Below are positions 22,087 through 23,535 of a stretch of 23,535 nucleotides of DNA, piece after piece. The DNA lies in the NCBI GenBank assembly GCA_020025075.1, contig JAHHSR010000021.1, positions 1-23,535 on the forward strand. The letters run 5' to 3'. Below the pieces are notes generated by a model. The model worked only from the letters and a program-made list of their open reading frames with translations, ran no database searches and was not told where the DNA came from. Numbering within the stretch: the stretch's first letter is position 1; every line of letters starts with the position of its first letter. Source of the stretch: Pectinatus sp. (GTDB taxonomy: Bacteria; Bacillota; Negativicutes; Selenomonadales; Selenomonadaceae). The position numbers were made by a program, and so were the translations under genes.

Positions 22087-23254
22087 TTATAAGGCGGCAC
22101 GGTAAATGCCAATGATATCTTCTAAGCTAGCCTTGCGAGGGTTAGTAAGACCGCAGGCATCCTTTAAAGCATTTGTAGCCAAGGTGGGGAAATCTTCTTC
22201 TTTGACGCCTAATTCTTTTATGCCTTTTGGTATGCCGACATCATGGGAGAGGTTTAAAATCTCATCAACGATAAAATCAGTCTTCTGGTCTGAATTTAAA
22301 GTGCCGATAGAAGCATCGGGACTGATTAGCGGCACAATCTCAGCAAGCTTTTCCTTTGCGGCAGGTGCATTGTAGCGTATGACATGCGGCAACAAAACGG
22401 CATTGCAGACACCGTGCGGTAAATCGTAAAAACCGCCGAGTTGATGAGCCATAGCATGGACATAGCCAAGGGAGGTACTGTTAAAGGCCATGCCTGCCAA
22501 ATATTCCGCATAGGCCATGTTGTTTCTGGCATTGATGTCACTGCCATTTTCTACGGCTTGACGCAAATTTTTGAAAATCAATTTAATTGCCTTTTCGGCA
22601 CAAGCATCAGTTATTGGAGTTGCTATGGTAGAAACATATGCCTCAATAGCATGGGTAAGCGCATCCATGCCGGTTGCAGCCGTTAAGCCGCGGGGCATAT
22701 TGGTCATGAGCTCAGGGTCGTTGATGGCTGCAATTGGTGTGATGTTTTTGTCGACGATAGCCATCTTGATATGTCTTTCTTCATCGGTGATAATGCAGAA
22801 CTTCGTCATTTCTGAGGCCGTGCCAGCTGTCGTCGTATTGATAGAGATGAGAGGAACTTGCGGTTTCTTGGCTTTATCGACGCCTTCATAATCTTTAATC
22901 TGGCCGCCGTCTGCAGCAACGAGCGCCATGCCCTTAGCTGCATCGTGAGAAGAACCGCCGCCGAAAGAAATGAAAAAGTCGCAATCTTTTTCTTTGTACA
23001 TCTTGAGACCCTCATCGACATTGGCAGTTGTCGGATTTGGCTTTACCTTATCGAAAATGGCATATTTTATATTGCCTTCGTCCAGTACATGTGTTAATTT
23101 TTCCACTAATCCAATTTTTACCAAAATTCCATCTGTTACGATTAGAGCTTTTTTGAGATTCTTGACCTTGCTTTCTTTAATGACGTTTTCTGACGTTTTC
23201 TAGAGCACCTTTACCGATGTATGAGACAGGCGGCATGAAAAATAAATAAGACAT
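22087..23254 (-). pseudogene. Class III iron-dependent alcohol dehydrogenase, frameshifted near the 5' end
   Basis: The gene starts at ATG 23254 (- strand), 7 nt after AAGGAGGGG, and reads MSYLFFMPPVSYIGKGALEN before running into a stop at 23177-23179. The 10-bp unit TGACGTTTTC is tandemly repeated at 23181-23200 (+ strand). Removing one copy restores a single 385-residue frame continuing VIKESKVKNLKKALIVTDGI and so on. The reconstructed protein resembles DhaT/AdhB-type NAD(P)-linked Fe-alcohol dehydrogenases: GGGS (95-98), metal ligands D194, H198, H263, H277 (in GMDALTHAIEAY and GYVHAMAHQLGG...LPHG), all intact. The downstream 345-residue frame could begin only at TTG 23124, without a clear binding site and without the first Rossmann strand. 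It is therefore a fresh pseudogene, a phase-variable gene, or an assembly error. Confidence 0.85.
23181..23200. repeat. Perfect 10-bp tandem duplication inside adh
   Basis: TGACGTTTTC occurs twice in direct succession. The extra unit shifts the adh frame by one. The intact surroundings suggest slipped-strand duplication. Confidence 0.95.
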
Positions 23255-23293
23255 GATGAAACCCCTCCTTAAAATATTGATGCTTGTTTTGCT

Positions 23294-23337
23294 GGACTTG
23301 TATGCAAGTCCTATTGTTTACTATGAAACTTTTTTCA
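23294..23337 (-). promoter_or_regulatory. Two palindromes in the adh 5' untranslated region
   Basis: TGAAA-CTTT-TTTCA (23324-23337) is a perfect inverted repeat at the predicted transcription start, resembling half-sites of redox regulator Rex operators. GGACTTG-TATG-CAAGTCC (23294-23311) is a perfect 7-bp stem with a 4-nt loop inside the leader. Binding proteins are not known. Confidence 0.4.
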
Positions 23338-23342
23338 CTCAC

Positions 23343-23370
23343 ATTATAGCATTTTCAAATTTGCTTTCAA
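23343..23370 (-). promoter_or_regulatory. adh promoter with extended -10
   Basis: On the - strand TTGAAA (23370-23365), 16-bp spacer and TATAAT (23348-23343), preceded by TGC, so an extended -10. It lies about 90 bp upstream of the adh start codon. Confidence 0.75.
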
Positions 23371-23483
23371 TCTTTTTTTCTTCAAAAAATAGAAAAAAAT
23401 TAGATAAAATCTACTTGTTAATAGGCAAAAAACCTTTTTTCAGGCATTTGAAATTTTTCTTTGCTTTTTTTCTTAAAAAAGTG
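23371..23483. other. AT-rich divergent intergenic region
   Basis: No gene is visible. Long A and T tracts (for example near 23371-23378, 23394-23399 and 23464-23480) lie directly upstream of the consensus promoter at 23484 and could act as an UP element for it. Confidence 0.4.
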
Positions 23484-23512
23484 TTGACAGGTTATATTAA
23501 TCCATGTATAAT
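23484..23512 (+). promoter_or_regulatory. Perfect consensus promoter reading out of the window
   Basis: TTGACA (23484-23489), a 17-bp spacer and TATAAT (23507-23512), with T/A tracts upstream. The predicted transcript begins near 23519. It would start with CGCTC-GAGA-GAGCG (23521-23534), a 5-bp hairpin closed by a GNRA tetraloop. Such perfect promoters usually serve stable RNA genes or strongly expressed leaders; the gene itself lies beyond the window. Confidence 0.85.
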
Positions 23513-23535
23513 ATTTCTTGCGCTCGAGAGAGCGG

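Noticed and set aside
21834..22112. Two - strand frames (92 and 67 codons) after rplQ
   Set aside because: They run through hairpins and both terminators, and their residues reflect palindromic DNA rather than a protein fold.
22806..23021. Short frames on both strands inside adh
   Set aside because: Overlap the conserved GGGS and metal-site coding region of adh; no start signals.
1..23535. CRISPR arrays, tRNA or rRNA genes, prophage, toxin-antitoxin or defence genes
   Set aside because: No spaced direct repeats, no cloverleaf or rRNA sequence and no such protein motifs were seen on either strand.

Overview
The window is almost entirely the conserved ribosomal-protein supercluster (str, S10, spc and alpha blocks) of a low-to-moderate-GC member of the Bacillota. 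Strong AAGGAGG-type ribosome binding sites, a YbxF-like L7Ae gene before rpsL, zinc-type S14, L36, L24 and adenylate kinase, and the B. subtilis-like gene order support this. A diderm anaerobe of the Negativicutes (Selenomonas relatives) is my best guess, from overall impression of the proteins and the class III Fe-alcohol dehydrogenase. That placement is inference and would need a 16S or rpoB match.

Layout. Positions 1-123 hold a palindrome that looks like an IS200/IS605 right end, then a sigma-A-type promoter. A 62-residue YjfB-like putative motility protein (124-312) follows, with its own terminator. A three-gene polar amino acid ABC importer (lipoprotein, permease, ATPase; 431-2634) comes next and also ends in a terminator. 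A clear TTGACA-17-TATTAT promoter (2789-2817) then drives ybxF-rpsL-rpsG-fusA-tuf. A long terminator-like hairpin (7429-7477) separates tuf from the S10-spc-alpha block (rpsJ to rplQ, 7576-21856). In that block 29 genes run on the + strand with mostly 10-40 bp gaps or short overlaps. It encodes ribosomal proteins, the translocase channel SecY, adenylate kinase, IF-1 and the RNA polymerase alpha subunit. The block ends in an unusual row of six hairpins, the last a strong terminator (22006-22033). A convergent class III iron alcohol dehydrogenase gene lies at 22087-23254 on the - strand. It is frameshifted near its 5' end by a perfect 10-bp tandem duplication. The last 50 bp carry a perfect consensus promoter reading out of the window.

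Function. The genes build the ribosome (str, S10, spc and alpha proteins), drive its cycle (EF-G, EF-Tu, IF-1), insert membrane proteins (SecY) and make part of RNA polymerase (RpoA). Co-transcription of these is textbook.

What departs from the usual order is the surroundings. rpoB/rpoC are not upstream of the str genes, map is absent between adk and infA, and the ecfA-ecfT-truA-rplM-rpsI genes do not follow rplQ. I found no sign of a new defence, biosynthetic or mobile system. The most interesting items are the adh tandem duplication, the hairpin array after rplQ, the outward consensus promoter, and several candidate regulatory palindromes.
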